Positions 1 through 8,060 of a DNA stretch of 64,000 nt are shown one piece after another. The notes below the pieces were generated by a model that was not told where the DNA came from, made no database searches, and saw only the letters and a list, made by a program, of their open reading frames with translations. The position numbers and the translations under genes were made by a program. The DNA is taken from NCBI GenBank assembly GCA_947494335.1, contig CANLUT010000003.1, forward strand, positions 261,381-325,380, given 5' to 3'. Position 1 is the stretch's first letter. Each line of letters starts with the position of its first letter. Origin of the DNA: Oligoflexales bacterium. Lineage in GTDB: Bacteria; Bdellovibrionota_B; Oligoflexia; Oligoflexales; RGVZ01.

Positions 1-1
1 G

Positions 2-340
2 ATTTCCCATTCAATTTTTCCCGTCCTTTGCGAGCATGAGGCCAGTAGATCTGAAAGAATCATCCAGGATTGGTTGAGAATTCGTTTGGGCTTTAAAGGC
101 GTCGTTGTTAGTGACGATATGAATATGGGGGCACTCCCGCAGGAAATTGCGGATTGGAAAGATGCTCTCATTGAGGCGGTTGCAGCTGGGTGTGATGCTC
201 TGCTTATATGCCGACATCTGGATCGCTGCTATGCGGCGTTAGATGCGTTGAGAACAGAGGCTAGAAGAAGTGCTGCATTCAACGTACGCCTTGAGGACGC
301 GGCGTGGCGCGTTACCAAAATGCGAAAAACAATTGGCTAA
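2..340 (+). CDS. nagZ: Beta-N-acetylhexosaminidase (NagZ-type, GH3), C-terminal part
   Basis: This is the 3' end of a gene that begins before the window; the frame is open from base 2. It reads HSIFP near the edge, then LGFKGVVVSDDMNMGAL and AVAAGCDALLIC, which match the GH3 NagZ pattern in which the aspartate of SDD(L/M)xM is the catalytic nucleophile. NagZ removes N-acetylglucosamine from muropeptides in the cytoplasm during peptidoglycan recycling. About 112 residues are visible, so the N-terminal barrel is missing only because of the window boundary. The gene converges on the FKBP gene. Confidence 0.85.
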   Translation: MSHSIFPVLCEHEASRSERIIQDWLRIRLGFKGVVVSDDMNMGALPQEIADWKDALIEAVAAGCDALLICRHLDRCYAALDALRTEARRSAAFNVRLEDAAWRVTKMRKTIG

Positions 341-396
341 AAAAATTCACCCTCAACCTGTTGATCAGTTTTAAATGATCATGATTGAGGGTGAAT
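341..396 (-). terminator. Intrinsic terminator between nagZ and the FKBP gene
   Basis: ATTCACCCTCAA at 345-356 pairs perfectly with TTGAGGGTGAAT at 385-396, and TGATCA elements inside add a second stem. On the minus strand the hairpin is followed directly by a run of T (the A run at 339-345 on the plus strand), so it best serves the FKBP gene, which ends at 408. Confidence 0.8.
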
Positions 397-407
397 CTTG
401 GTTCAAA

Positions 408-1124
408 TTACTTCTTAGCAGTAGGCTTCTTTGCTGCGGCGACTTCGATGAGTTCTACGTCAAAAAGCAGAACTGAATTTGCCGGAATGCTAGGTCGCCC
501 TTGCGGACCATAAGCAAGCTCAGAAGGAATGGCGAGTTTGAACTTTGCGCCTGGCTTCATAAGCTGAAGAGCCTCAGTCCACCCAGGAATTACACCGCCA
601 ACTGGAAATTCAGCAGGTTCACCGCGGTCTACAGAGCTGTCAAACTTAGTGCCATCAATGAGTGTACCGGTGTAGTGAACCTTAACTGTATCCTCAGGCT
701 TCGGAGAGTCGCCTTTACCTTCCGCGACAACTTCATACTGAAGGCCGGATTTCGTTACTTTGACATTAGGCTTCTTCTTGTTTTCTTCGAGAAACTTGGA
801 GCCCTTTTCGAGATTTTCTTTGCCCTCTGATTCTTGCTTGGAAGCCATGTTCTCACGCATTTTCATCATGGCAGCCTGCATTTGCTCTTGAGTTAGGCGA
901 GCCGGCTTGTTCTGCAACACATCGTCGATGCTTGCAGCAAGAATAGCTGTATCGATTTTGAGCCCTTGGGACTTCATACCATTACCAATTTGTTGACCGA
1001 TCGCGTATGCGACCTTTTGATCATCCGTGTCTAATTTGACATTGGCGCTTGCTGCTTTTTTAAATTGCTCACATCCTATCAGACCCGCTGCTGCAACCAC
1101 AGCCACAGCCACTACATGCTTCAT
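408..1124 (-). CDS. FKBP-type peptidyl-prolyl isomerase lipoprotein (FkpA/Mip-like)
   Basis: A 238-residue exported prolyl isomerase. The signal peptide ends in a good lipobox (GLIGC), so the protein should be lipid-anchored. Residues of about 30-110 form the helical dimerisation domain (DDQKVAYAIGQQIG), followed by the FKBP fold from about residue 130 (VKVHYTGTLIDGTKFDSS, GVIPGWTEAL, IPANSVLLFDVEL). This is the FkpA/Mip arrangement, which acts as a periplasmic folding catalyst and chaperone. The C-terminus is lysine-rich (AAAKKPTAKK). The start has an AGGGAG ribosome site upstream. The gene is probably transcribed alone and ends at the terminator at 341-396. Confidence 0.9.
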   Translation of the reverse strand: MKHVVAVAVVAAAGLIGCEQFKKAASANVKLDTDDQKVAYAIGQQIGNGMKSQGLKIDTAILAASIDDVLQNKPARLTQEQMQAAMMKMRENMASKQESEGKENLEKGSKFLEENKKKPNVKVTKSGLQYEVVAEGKGDSPKPEDTVKVHYTGTLIDGTKFDSSVDRGEPAEFPVGGVIPGWTEALQLMKPGAKFKLAIPSELAYGPQGRPSIPANSVLLFDVELIEVAAAKKPTAKK

Positions 1125-1238
1125 ATTCAGCTCCCTTGAGGAAATTGTTTCTGACGTAACCTTAGACCAGATGGGCTGATTTGGATAGCGGAACTTTAAA
1201 GATCTAGACCCTAGACCGCGAGCGTTTTAGCGCCAGGC

Positions 1239-2552
1239 TTACCCTTCGGTGGCAAGCTCTTCTTGCTCTTGGGTTTGGCGAACGCGAACACGTTCAATTC
1301 GATGGCGGGCCACCTGCGATACCTCACAAGAGTATGGTCCAATTTGAACCGTCTGACCGACTTTCGGCAGATCGCCCAGCGACTGAATCATATAACCTGC
1401 CACAGTTTCAGCGTCTTGTTCACTCTCTTCGTGAACGTGTTTTGGATCAATTTCAAAATAATCCAGAAACTCGTCCAGGTTCATGAGTCCAAGTACATCG
1501 TAGATGCCGGGTGTTACTTCGATCACCTTAGCTTGTTCTTCATCGTGCTCATCTTGAATTTCACCCACGATTTCTTCCAGCATATCTTCAAGGGTGATCA
1601 AGCCAGCTGTTCCGCCGTACTCGTCGATCACGATGGCCATATGAGTCTTGGTTCTTTTAAGCTCTTTGAAGACGTCCATGATAAGTTTGGATTCGGGGAC
1701 TTGATGCGCTTTACGCATCAGGTGCTGAATTTTTACTGTCTGCAATTTTTCCGGCGTGGCAGCAAACTGCAGGAGGTCTTTAGCCAGCAAAATCCCAACG
1801 ACATTATCAATTTTTTCATCATAGACGGGAATTCGAGCGTGACCGCTCTCGTAAGCAAGTTTGACAGCATCACGCAAAGGAGTGCGCAGCTCCATCGCAA
1901 CGATGTCTGTACGTGGTGTCATGATTTCACGAACTTTGATCTCGTCGAATTCAAAAACGCCAGAAATCATATCTTGCTTAGTTTCCTCAAACACCCCAGC
2001 TTTCTCACCCACGTTTACTAAAAACTCGAGCTCCTCTTCCGTGATCTGCGGGCCTGGCATGTGCTTTGCGCCACCAAAAGTTTCTATAAGTTTGGATGCT
2101 ACATAGCTTAACGCCATCACCAACGGGAAACTAATGCGGTAAGTGAAGTAAATAAACTTCATGGCTGGAAGAGCCAAGGCGTCCGTATATATCTTGCCGA
2201 TCGTTTTGGGGATAATTTCTGAGAAAATGAGGATGAAGAGGGTCGTAAATCCTGTGGCAATTGCCAAGGCTTGATCATTGAAGTGTTTGTGCGCATATTC
2301 GGTTGCAAGTGCAGATGCCAGAATGTTAACTGCCGTGTTGAACATTAATATAGTTGTTAAAACACGGCTCGGGTGTTGAAGCCAAAGATTGAGTTCCTTA
2401 GCTTTTTCGCCCTTAATGTCGAGGAGATGCTTGGCCTTCAGTGAGCCGAGCCCCGTTATGACGGTTTCAGCGCCGGAGAAAAGAAAAGACAAAACGCCGC
2501 AGCTCAAAAAACCTATAATACTCGTACTGTCATTTCTGAAAAAGTCATCCAT
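1239..2552 (-). CDS. CNNM/CorC-HlyC family membrane protein with CBS domains
   Basis: A 437-residue membrane protein of the family annotated as hemolysin or CorC, which includes magnesium/cobalt transport factors. The N-terminal DUF21/CNNM domain (about residues 1-170) carries several hydrophobic helices. Two CBS motifs follow (MTPRTDIVAME and IVIDEYGGTAGLITLEDMLEEIVGEI), then a CorC_HlyC domain in the last 90 residues. It lies 8 bases after ybeY on the same strand, so the two are likely co-transcribed; ybeY next to a CorC gene is a widespread arrangement. Ion specificity cannot be read from the sequence. Confidence 0.88.
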   Translation of the reverse strand: MDDFFRNDSTSIIGFLSCGVLSFLFSGAETVITGLGSLKAKHLLDIKGEKAKELNLWLQHPSRVLTTILMFNTAVNILASALATEYAHKHFNDQALAIATGFTTLFILIFSEIIPKTIGKIYTDALALPAMKFIYFTYRISFPLVMALSYVASKLIETFGGAKHMPGPQITEEELEFLVNVGEKAGVFEETKQDMISGVFEFDEIKVREIMTPRTDIVAMELRTPLRDAVKLAYESGHARIPVYDEKIDNVVGILLAKDLLQFAATPEKLQTVKIQHLMRKAHQVPESKLIMDVFKELKRTKTHMAIVIDEYGGTAGLITLEDMLEEIVGEIQDEHDEEQAKVIEVTPGIYDVLGLMNLDEFLDYFEIDPKHVHEESEQDAETVAGYMIQSLGDLPKVGQTVQIGPYSCEVSQVARHRIERVRVRQTQEQEELATEG

Positions 2553-2560
2553 GGGATTTG

Positions 2561-3169
2561 TTAACGCCGTCCTCTTTTAACTTGTTGCCCGCGTTTTTTT
2601 GCGGTTGGCTTCTTTATTTTGGTTTTTGTTGACGCCCTTGTATTCACCGGGTCAATGCACCCGTGCCAAAGTGGACGCTTGCCTTTGCCTCCGGCGAAAA
2701 TACGCATAAGCTTTGTCTGCTCTGCAAACATGCGTTTTTTTTCCTGAGGTTTCATATGATCATGTCCGACCAGGTGCAAAATCCCATGTACCAATAGAAA
2801 GCATATTTCACGCTGCAGCTTTTCTTTGGACTTATTGACGTTCTCAGAAGCATCGAGAGCTGAAATTACGACGTCACCAAGAGGAAGCGGATTAACTATT
2901 GGCCGAGGTTCTGGCGGGTCTTTCTGGAATTTAAGTGGTCGTTTCCAAGAATATTGCGGAAAGGATAAGACATCGGTTGATTTGTCTTTTTCCAGATACC
3001 TGCGATTGAGTTCCCGCATTGTTTGAGGCGAGACAAATTGCAAACAGACTTCGTAGTGCGCAACCCCAAGTCTGCGGCAAATTTCACTCGCAATGGCGGA
3101 GATTTTTTTGCGGTCAATTTTGAATGCGCGATGATTACTAATGATGTGGACACAACCCGGTTGATTCAC
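2561..3169 (-). CDS. ybeY: Endoribonuclease YbeY with long basic tail
   Basis: YbeY is a single-strand endoribonuclease needed for 16S rRNA 3' maturation and ribosome quality control. The zinc-binding signature HGILHLVGHDH (H-x3-H-x5-H) is intact, and NRRYLEKDKSTDVLSFP matches the conserved central region. The start is GTG with an AGGTGAG ribosome site. At 202 residues it is longer than the usual 150-165. The extra is mostly a C-terminal tail of about 35 residues rich in lysine and arginine, which may bind RNA. It lies between a small unknown gene and the CorC-type gene, all on the minus strand. Confidence 0.93.
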   Translation of the reverse strand: MNQPGCVHIISNHRAFKIDRKKISAIASEICRRLGVAHYEVCLQFVSPQTMRELNRRYLEKDKSTDVLSFPQYSWKRPLKFQKDPPEPRPIVNPLPLGDVVISALDASENVNKSKEKLQREICFLLVHGILHLVGHDHMKPQEKKRMFAEQTKLMRIFAGGKGKRPLWHGCIDPVNTRASTKTKIKKPTAKKRGQQVKRGRR

Positions 3170-3180
3170 AGTTTGCTCAC

Positions 3181-3489
3181 CTAGGATCCAACGCGGGGTT
3201 TGCAGAACTGAATCAACTTCTCATCACCCTCGTCATCTTCAGAAGTTTCTGATTTTATTCTAACAGATCCGGACTTTCCGCAGAGCTCATCGAGGGCACT
3301 AATTCTTGTCGTGCTCCCTCGGCGATCGTTGCTTGGTGCGGTCAGATCACTCACGTTATTTTGCGCCTTTAAGGCAGCAGATTTATCAGCGCGAATAATT
3401 TGTTCAGCATAAGTGACCAACTTTGCAACTGTAAGGACCTCTGGGGCTTTTTTTGCACCCATGGATCTTATTTTTGCGTCTCGATTCAT
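3181..3489 (-). CDS. Small hypothetical protein upstream of ybeY
   Basis: A 102-residue reading frame that ends 11 bases before ybeY. It starts at ATG with a GAGGCG element 10 bases upstream. The first half is alanine/lysine-rich with a helical look (VLTVAKLVTYAEQIIRADKS); the second half is charged and probably disordered (SETSEDDEGDEK). No signal peptide, membrane segment or known motif is visible. PhoH/YbeZ often precedes ybeY, but this protein has no resemblance to it. Its tight packing with ybeY supports a real gene; the function is unknown. Confidence 0.55.
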   Translation of the reverse strand: MNRDAKIRSMGAKKAPEVLTVAKLVTYAEQIIRADKSAALKAQNNVSDLTAPSNDRRGSTTRISALDELCGKSGSVRIKSETSEDDEGDEKLIQFCKPRVGS

Positions 3490-3583
3490 ATGCTATTTAC
3501 GCCTCTTTTCCCGAAAAAATCTTAGCTTTAATTATATCACGAGTGAAAAGTTGGCGCACGGCCTCAGACTCAACATGATGAAA

Positions 3584-4294
3584 TTACGCATCAAACTTAG
3601 TCCATTTACGACCGTACCAAGGGAGGTTCTTCAGTTCAAAGCGGCGTAAAAATAGGCTGGAGAAGTCTCCGTCAGCAAAAACTGGCAGGCTTGCCGTTTC
3701 GCAAAAACCCGCAGACTTTGCATACTCGCAGGCCGTTTGAAAATAAGGTTCCTGATCAGTCTTAAGCCAAAGAAATCCACTGCGTGAGAGTTGGCGATAA
3801 ACAGTTGAGCAGAAAACCTCAGAGTAAAGTCGGTAGTGGGCATGCTTTTTTTTCACCCAAGGATCGGGGAAGAACGTTACAAATCCGTCGACTTCCCCAT
3901 CTTGAAATAATTGACTCAGTCCACCAGCGTTGGCCAAAATAACAAAAATATTTTTGAGGCCTCTTTCTCGCGCTCTTTCTGCCGTATGGATCACACGTTT
4001 AAATGTGATGTCGACGCCAACAAACAGAGCTTCCGGATGGCGTTCCGCCATGTCGCATAAAGTGTGTCCGGTGTGACACCCGATCTCAACGATCAGAGGC
4101 ATTGCTTGGCGATCTCCGGTAACGTTAGTAAATTTCGAGCGCCATTGACCGGGAAACTCACGTAGTCGCGGTCCCATGGCAACAGGTAGGTCTCCTGAGT
4201 TCTGCGCGTTGACAAGTTTTGCAACAAACGCGTTCGAATCGTTGTCCAGTTTGGAGACAATGTCAGCAAAAACATCGGATGATCGTACGGGCAT
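3584..4294 (-). CDS. trmB: tRNA (guanine-N7)-methyltransferase TrmB
   Basis: TrmB methylates G46 of tRNA using S-adenosylmethionine. The sequence shows VEIGCHTGHTLCDMA (SAM motif I), LFVGVDITFKRV, then FVTFFPDPWVKKKHAHYRL, the diagnostic PDPWxKxRHxxRR-type signature in slightly changed form. The frame stays open to 4417, but upstream starts would lie inside RNase P RNA. The ATG at 4294 follows a GAGGATC element and leaves 236 residues, a normal size for the family. No terminator separates it from rnpB, so read-through transcription from rnpB is likely. Confidence 0.9.
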   Translation of the reverse strand: MPVRSSDVFADIVSKLDNDSNAFVAKLVNAQNSGDLPVAMGPRLREFPGQWRSKFTNVTGDRQAMPLIVEIGCHTGHTLCDMAERHPEALFVGVDITFKRVIHTAERARERGLKNIFVILANAGGLSQLFQDGEVDGFVTFFPDPWVKKKHAHYRLYSEVFCSTVYRQLSRSGFLWLKTDQEPYFQTACEYAKSAGFCETASLPVFADGDFSSLFLRRFELKNLPWYGRKWTKFDA

Positions 4295-4315
4295 GTGATC
4301 CTCAATTAGGAGACT

Positions 4316-4780
4316 GCCAGAAGGCACAGATTTCATCAGAACAGCTGTAAGCCGGATTCTGTCATTACTCTCTGGTGAGAGTAGAGACTGCCATTCATCT
4401 GGGATGACTGTTGCCAATCACCTCAAGCGACCTACCCGGGAGACGTCGAGCCGACGTTCGTTCAGATGCACCACCACGATGGATGACTTATCTGAAACCT
4501 TCCTCTGTTTGGTCTTGCTCCGGATGGGGTTTGCCGAGCCAGTTTGTCACCAAACTGCTGGTGAGCTCTTACCTCACCGTTTCACCCTTACCTCCGGTTT
4601 ACTTACATAAACCGGATTGGCGGTATACTCTCTGTTGCACTTTCCGTCGGGTTATCCCCGCCTGGTCGTTAACCAGCATCCTGCTCTGTGGAGTCCGGAC
4701 TTTCCTCCAGTCTGATCTGCTTGCGCAGCGCAAACCAGCGGCAGTCCGCCGTACTGACAAAGTTTTCTGTGCCTTCTGGC
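4316..4780 (-). ncRNA. rnpB: RNase P RNA (class A)
   Basis: On the minus strand the RNA contains the universal core: GGAGGAAAGTCCGGACTCC, then GAGCAGGATGCTGG, GTGCAACAGAGAG, GGTAAGGGTGAAACGG, and near the 3' end GACAGAATCCGGCTTAC. The catalytic core with a usual P1 (TCAGTACGGC pairing with GCTGTTCTGA, one mismatch) spans 4336-4757. Outside it a perfect 15-bp helix, GCCAGAAGGCACAGA at the 5' side and its complement at the 3' side, extends the molecule to 4316-4780. The proposed promoter predicts a 5' end at about 4782, so the extension is probably part of the primary transcript. P2 pairs GACTGCC with GGCAGTC. Confidence 0.95.
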
Positions 4781-4788
4781 TTGGCGGA

Positions 4789-4816
4789 ATCTAAGGGGGG
4801 CTGATTTTAAAGTCAA
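4789..4816 (-). promoter_or_regulatory. Predicted sigma-70 promoter of rnpB
   Basis: On the minus strand TTGACT (4811-4816) and TTAGAT (4789-4794) are separated by 16 bases. Transcription would start near 4782, two bases before the outer closing helix of RNase P RNA. This agreement is the main support. Confidence 0.6.
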
Positions 4817-4866
4817 CTTAAATTCTATTAAAATTCAGGGCGCGAAGCGCTATGGGGTAAGGGTTG

Positions 4867-5190
4867 TCAGGGGCGCCGGCTCAAAGAAAGAATCTTCTCA
4901 TAATCATCGGGACTTACAGGGTCCTCATGATTGGCCATATTGCGTGTTTCAGCGCCGCAAGTCTCACATCTAAATTTGAGAACTAGCCCTTTTTTGGAGT
5001 CGAGCTCGTAGGCGAAGGCTTTCAGCCGGCCTTTGCAGGCGTTGGCTCGGTCGCCGGGGTAGAGATCTACGTGCTTACTCGAAAGGCATTGGTGGCAGTG
5101 ATTGCGACAACCAACCGAGGCTGGCGGTACAAGGGCGCCGCAGTATTCACAGGTAAAGCCGTCATTGTTATGGGTGAACTTTCCCGCCAT
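4867..5190 (-). CDS. RNHCP domain zinc-ribbon protein
   Basis: A 107-residue cytoplasmic protein with the RNHCP signature: FTCEYCGALVPP, then RNHCHQCLSSKHVD, PGDRANACKG, and FRCETCGAETRN. The paired CxxC motifs look like two zinc-binding knuckles. The family is widespread in bacteria and has no established function; the names come from the conserved R-N-H-C-P residues, here RNHCHQC. It sits upstream of rnpB on the same strand, with an AAAGGGG ribosome site before the ATG. It is divergent from the lipoprotein gene at 5393. Confidence 0.88.
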   Translation of the reverse strand: MAGKFTHNNDGFTCEYCGALVPPASVGCRNHCHQCLSSKHVDLYPGDRANACKGRLKAFAYELDSKKGLVLKFRCETCGAETRNMANHEDPVSPDDYEKILSLSRRP

Positions 5191-5392
5191 GTTTAAAACC
5201 CCTTTCTTTCGGCAAGGGTCCTACCACTTTGTTTCAAACTTGTGCCAGATGATTTCTTGAAGGCTTGAGCTAACATGCCGTATTTTAAGCCAATTGGTGC
5301 AAAGTTATGAATATTTTTAGGTGGCACTAAATAAATTTCTTATGTTTTTAACGTGGGTGCCGAAACCCATTATGAGGGGCTGTAGGAGTACC

Positions 5393-6763
5393 ATGATTAG
5401 AGTTTTCACATTTATTCTTGGCGTGTTTGGCGTCCAGCTTATTGTGGCGGGCTGTGGAAGCAGCTCGTCCTCTGATGAGGAGGGCGGCGGAGCTGCATTC
5501 TCCGGTAACATGCAGAACCTTGCTGGAACGATTACCAGCCAATCTGGTACCCCCGCGCAAATGAAGAGTTGGGCGGTGGCTCTTGTAGAACGCGATTCTG
5601 GTGTTGCAAGAGTTGCTGACGCAGATACCTCCGGAATATTGAAATGGAATAAAGTCAGTTTGGACTCCGTTCAAACAGCGTTTTTGTTGTCGCCGGATTA
5701 TCTCGTGCAATCTGTGATGGCAATCCCATCGACAAAAATCAATACGGTAAGACAATATTTTCAAGTTTCCTCCGCGGTTCTTCCTCAGCTCGTCCAGAAG
5801 GGCGCAGCGCTAACCTTCCGCACAACTTCAGGGATCACTGTCATTGATCAAAAGGCGGCAGATACTGATGGCGATGGTAGTCCGGATGGTGTGGGATCCC
5901 TGGGACTGGCGTCGCGCGGACTTGGCTTAGTTGATTCAGACTCTGATGGTACACATAACGAGTATGATATCGACGTCGACGGAGATGGTCTGATTAATGC
6001 CATCGACGGTGATGCTGATGGAGATGGTATATTGGATGTCTTTGACGCAGATGCTAATGCCAACTTGGTAACTGACTCGCAGGAATCTTTAGGAAACGCT
6101 TACTACAATCAGGGCATCGAATATTTCACGGTGAAGTATGAGCAGGGGACCTCAGCCAACACACTGCAGTTTGTTGTGAAGGTGCGTGACGGTCTGACAG
6201 CCACAAGTGTAAAAATCAAAGGCCCTGCAAGCTTGCTTGATGGTTCGACCAATACAGTGGGATCTGGCGGTGCTTGGGACTTAAGCCTGGTAGATGATGG
6301 AGACAATGGCGATGGGGCAGCGCAAGATCTCCTCTATTCGAGAAAGATACAACTCGCAGCAGGTAAAACCCCTCGGGTGAACCAGGTATTATTTGCTCAG
6401 GTGACATTTGGAACTGGCGATTCAGCGTTCACAATTGACTATCCCTGGTTATTCCCAAATCTTGCTCTGAGTGCGATTGCCACATCCTACGATGCGTCTA
6501 AGCGAGAGATTACTTTATCAGGAAATCCATTTGGAGCGGATTCGCAGTCATTTGTTTGGAGTGTTACGATTACAAACTCTAGTGGTCTCAAGGTTTACGA
6601 GTCCTCTCCACTGTCAGGCAGTGTCCGCGCACTCATTATTCCAGCCAATATCATGCAGTCAGGTGCGTCGTACACTTATGAGGCTGTGGCCCAGACTCTC
6701 GATAAAATTCCAGGACTCCCGGCCATGGCTGTGCGGTCTGCAGTTGGCTCCATCTCAAATTGA
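5393..6763 (+). CDS. Lipoprotein with calcium-binding DxDxDG (TSP3-like) repeats
   Basis: The start at 5393 has a TAGGAG ribosome site and gives a clean lipoprotein signal (LIVAGC) followed by a serine/acid linker. An upstream in-frame ATG at 5321 would spoil the signal peptide. Residues of about 156-221 hold a row of DTDGDGSPDG, DSDSDGTHN, DVDGDGLINA and DADGDGILDV repeats, the pattern of thrombospondin type 3 or EF-like calcium loops. The last 250 residues look like beta-sandwich repeats with no clear family match. It is probably a cell-surface or periplasmic, calcium-stabilised protein; the ligand is unknown. Confidence 0.8.
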   Translation: MIRVFTFILGVFGVQLIVAGCGSSSSSDEEGGGAAFSGNMQNLAGTITSQSGTPAQMKSWAVALVERDSGVARVADADTSGILKWNKVSLDSVQTAFLLSPDYLVQSVMAIPSTKINTVRQYFQVSSAVLPQLVQKGAALTFRTTSGITVIDQKAADTDGDGSPDGVGSLGLASRGLGLVDSDSDGTHNEYDIDVDGDGLINAIDGDADGDGILDVFDADANANLVTDSQESLGNAYYNQGIEYFTVKYEQGTSANTLQFVVKVRDGLTATSVKIKGPASLLDGSTNTVGSGGAWDLSLVDDGDNGDGAAQDLLYSRKIQLAAGKTPRVNQVLFAQVTFGTGDSAFTIDYPWLFPNLALSAIATSYDASKREITLSGNPFGADSQSFVWSVTITNSSGLKVYESSPLSGSVRALIIPANIMQSGASYTYEAVAQTLDKIPGLPAMAVRSAVGSISN

Positions 6764-6877
6764 GCAGAATTTTAAGGATCCCGCTCTAGTAATGTCCGAA
6801 GCTACAGCAATGACTTCAGCACATTGATATGCTAAGATCCCCGTCTGACTAATTTTTATACTTAGGGGTTGTCGCCT

Positions 6878-7039
6878 ATGCTTTTTAGCAAAGAAGATTT
6901 CAAAATCAATGACGTCAATGATTTTTTGGAGTTTCTGCCTGTCTTCGTGTTCATCGCGCTGATCGCGCCGCTTGTTATCGCGGCCTATACGCTCGGATTT
7001 ATCATGGACCAGACTGGCTGGTTAGATACTTCGAGCTAA
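6878..7039 (+). CDS. Small 53-residue single-pass membrane protein
   Basis: A short frame starting at ATG 6878, with a TTAGGGG element 8 bases upstream that could act as the ribosome site. It encodes MLFSKEDFKINDVNDF, then a strongly hydrophobic helix of about 25 residues (FLPVFVFIALIAPLVIAAY), then GFIMDQTGWLDTSS. The acidic N-terminus and one membrane segment are clear; no family is recognised. Its last 38 bases overlap the end of ccmG on the opposite strand. Hydrophobic helix, ribosome site and an otherwise empty gap support a gene. Confidence 0.55.
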   Translation: MLFSKEDFKINDVNDFLEFLPVFVFIALIAPLVIAAYTLGFIMDQTGWLDTSS

Positions 7040-7592
7040 TCTCTTCGAGGAGCTGGGTCGTCACTGGCCCGGCCTCTTTATGGACGATCAGTCCATTATG
7101 ATCGATAACAAACGTCTCTGGAACGCCATACACGCCGTAATCAATCGATGTTTTTCCTGAGTCGTCCAATGCCAGCGGATAAGTTTTTCCGTGTAGTTTT
7201 GCAAAATCCCTCGCAGCATCTGCCGTATCTTGAATAGCGATACCCAAAACAATGAAGCCTTTTTCACGGTAGCGTTTCCAGTAAGTCTCAATTTGTAGGG
7301 CTTCTTGCCTGCAACTAACACACCAACTCGCCCAAAAATTCAAGACTACAGGCTTTCCTCTCAACGAGGAAAGTTTGACCTTGTTGTTCTCGACTTTTGG
7401 CAGCCAAGATGAACCTTCTAGTAGTTCAACTTCAAAATCTTTGGCCTCTTTACCAATCAGATTACTTTTCACCGTCGATGGATTTAGTGAGAGGCCTTTA
7501 AACAATATAAATAAAACAGCCAATCCCAATACTGAAATGAGCGCGGTGATGAGCACGTGTTTTTTTGCGATTTGTCTGCGTGCTTTAGTCAT
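7002..7592 (-). CDS. ccmG: Thioredoxin-like protein CcmG/DsbE (TlpA family)
   Basis: A membrane-anchored periplasmic disulfide reductase: one N-terminal helix (VLITALISVLGLAVLFIL), then a TlpA-like thioredoxin fold with the active site WASWCVSCRQEA and the cis-proline region GVPETFVID. In cytochrome c maturation this protein keeps the CxxCH cysteines of apocytochrome reduced before haem attachment. It is the last gene of the ccm operon, and its ATG overlaps the ccmE stop (ATGA). CcmF would normally lie between ccmE and ccmG, but is missing here. Confidence 0.9.
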   Translation of the reverse strand: MTKARRQIAKKHVLITALISVLGLAVLFILFKGLSLNPSTVKSNLIGKEAKDFEVELLEGSSWLPKVENNKVKLSSLRGKPVVLNFWASWCVSCRQEALQIETYWKRYREKGFIVLGIAIQDTADAARDFAKLHGKTYPLALDDSGKTSIDYGVYGVPETFVIDHNGLIVHKEAGPVTTQLLEEISSKYLTSQSGP

Positions 7593-8056
7593 GGTTTTGA
7601 CGTTTGATCTTTGAAAAGGCTTTTTTCGAGGAGCTCTTTGCTCAGGTCGCCGCTATGAGAACCTGGTTTTTTATACTCCTCGGAGTGCTTGACCATGAGT
7701 TTGCGTGAGGTCATGGATTTGCCATCGTTTGTGATGATTCCCTCAACGACCACGCCTTGTCCCTCTTTGAACATGTCAGGCGGTGTGCCTTTGTGGCGGA
7801 TCTTTATTTCGTGGCCTTTTAGGTCTGAGATCGTAAACGCTAAATCAAGAGCTTCAGCTGTCCATTCTACGCTGCCCGGTACCACCATTCCGCCCACTTT
7901 TATGTTTTGGTCTGAAAGCTCAGCCGCCTTCGCCTGTGCTTCGTCAGGGGTAAAGAAATAAACCACATTCGAGGATAGTTGAGTTAAGGCAATGGAAATT
8001 ATCGCGACTGCAATGATGACAATTCCGATCATCCATTTTGTTGATTTCGATTTCAT
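7589..8056 (-). CDS. ccmE: Haem chaperone CcmE
   Basis: CcmE carries haem covalently in the periplasm and delivers it to the ligation complex. The sequence has a single N-terminal membrane anchor (MIGIVIIAVAIISIAL), the VYFFTPDEA motif, KVGGMVVPGSVEW, and a C-terminal HSEEY, which matches the HxxxY motif whose histidine binds haem. At 155 residues it has the normal length. It lies 4 bases after ccmD and overlaps ccmG, so translation is likely coupled. Confidence 0.95.
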   Translation of the reverse strand: MKSKSTKWMIGIVIIAVAIISIALTQLSSNVVYFFTPDEAQAKAAELSDQNIKVGGMVVPGSVEWTAEALDLAFTISDLKGHEIKIRHKGTPPDMFKEGQGVVVEGIITNDGKSMTSRKLMVKHSEEYKKPGSHSGDLSKELLEKSLFKDQTSKP

Positions 8057-8060
8057 CTGG

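Noticed and set aside
1263-2021. A 252-residue open frame on the plus strand opposite the CorC-type gene.
   Set aside because: It is a shadow of the CBS/CorC coding sequence, which has clear family motifs; the antisense product resembles nothing.
4411-4794. A 127-residue open frame on the plus strand, opposite RNase P RNA.
   Set aside because: It is the antisense of a conserved RNA gene and has no ribosome site or protein family resemblance.
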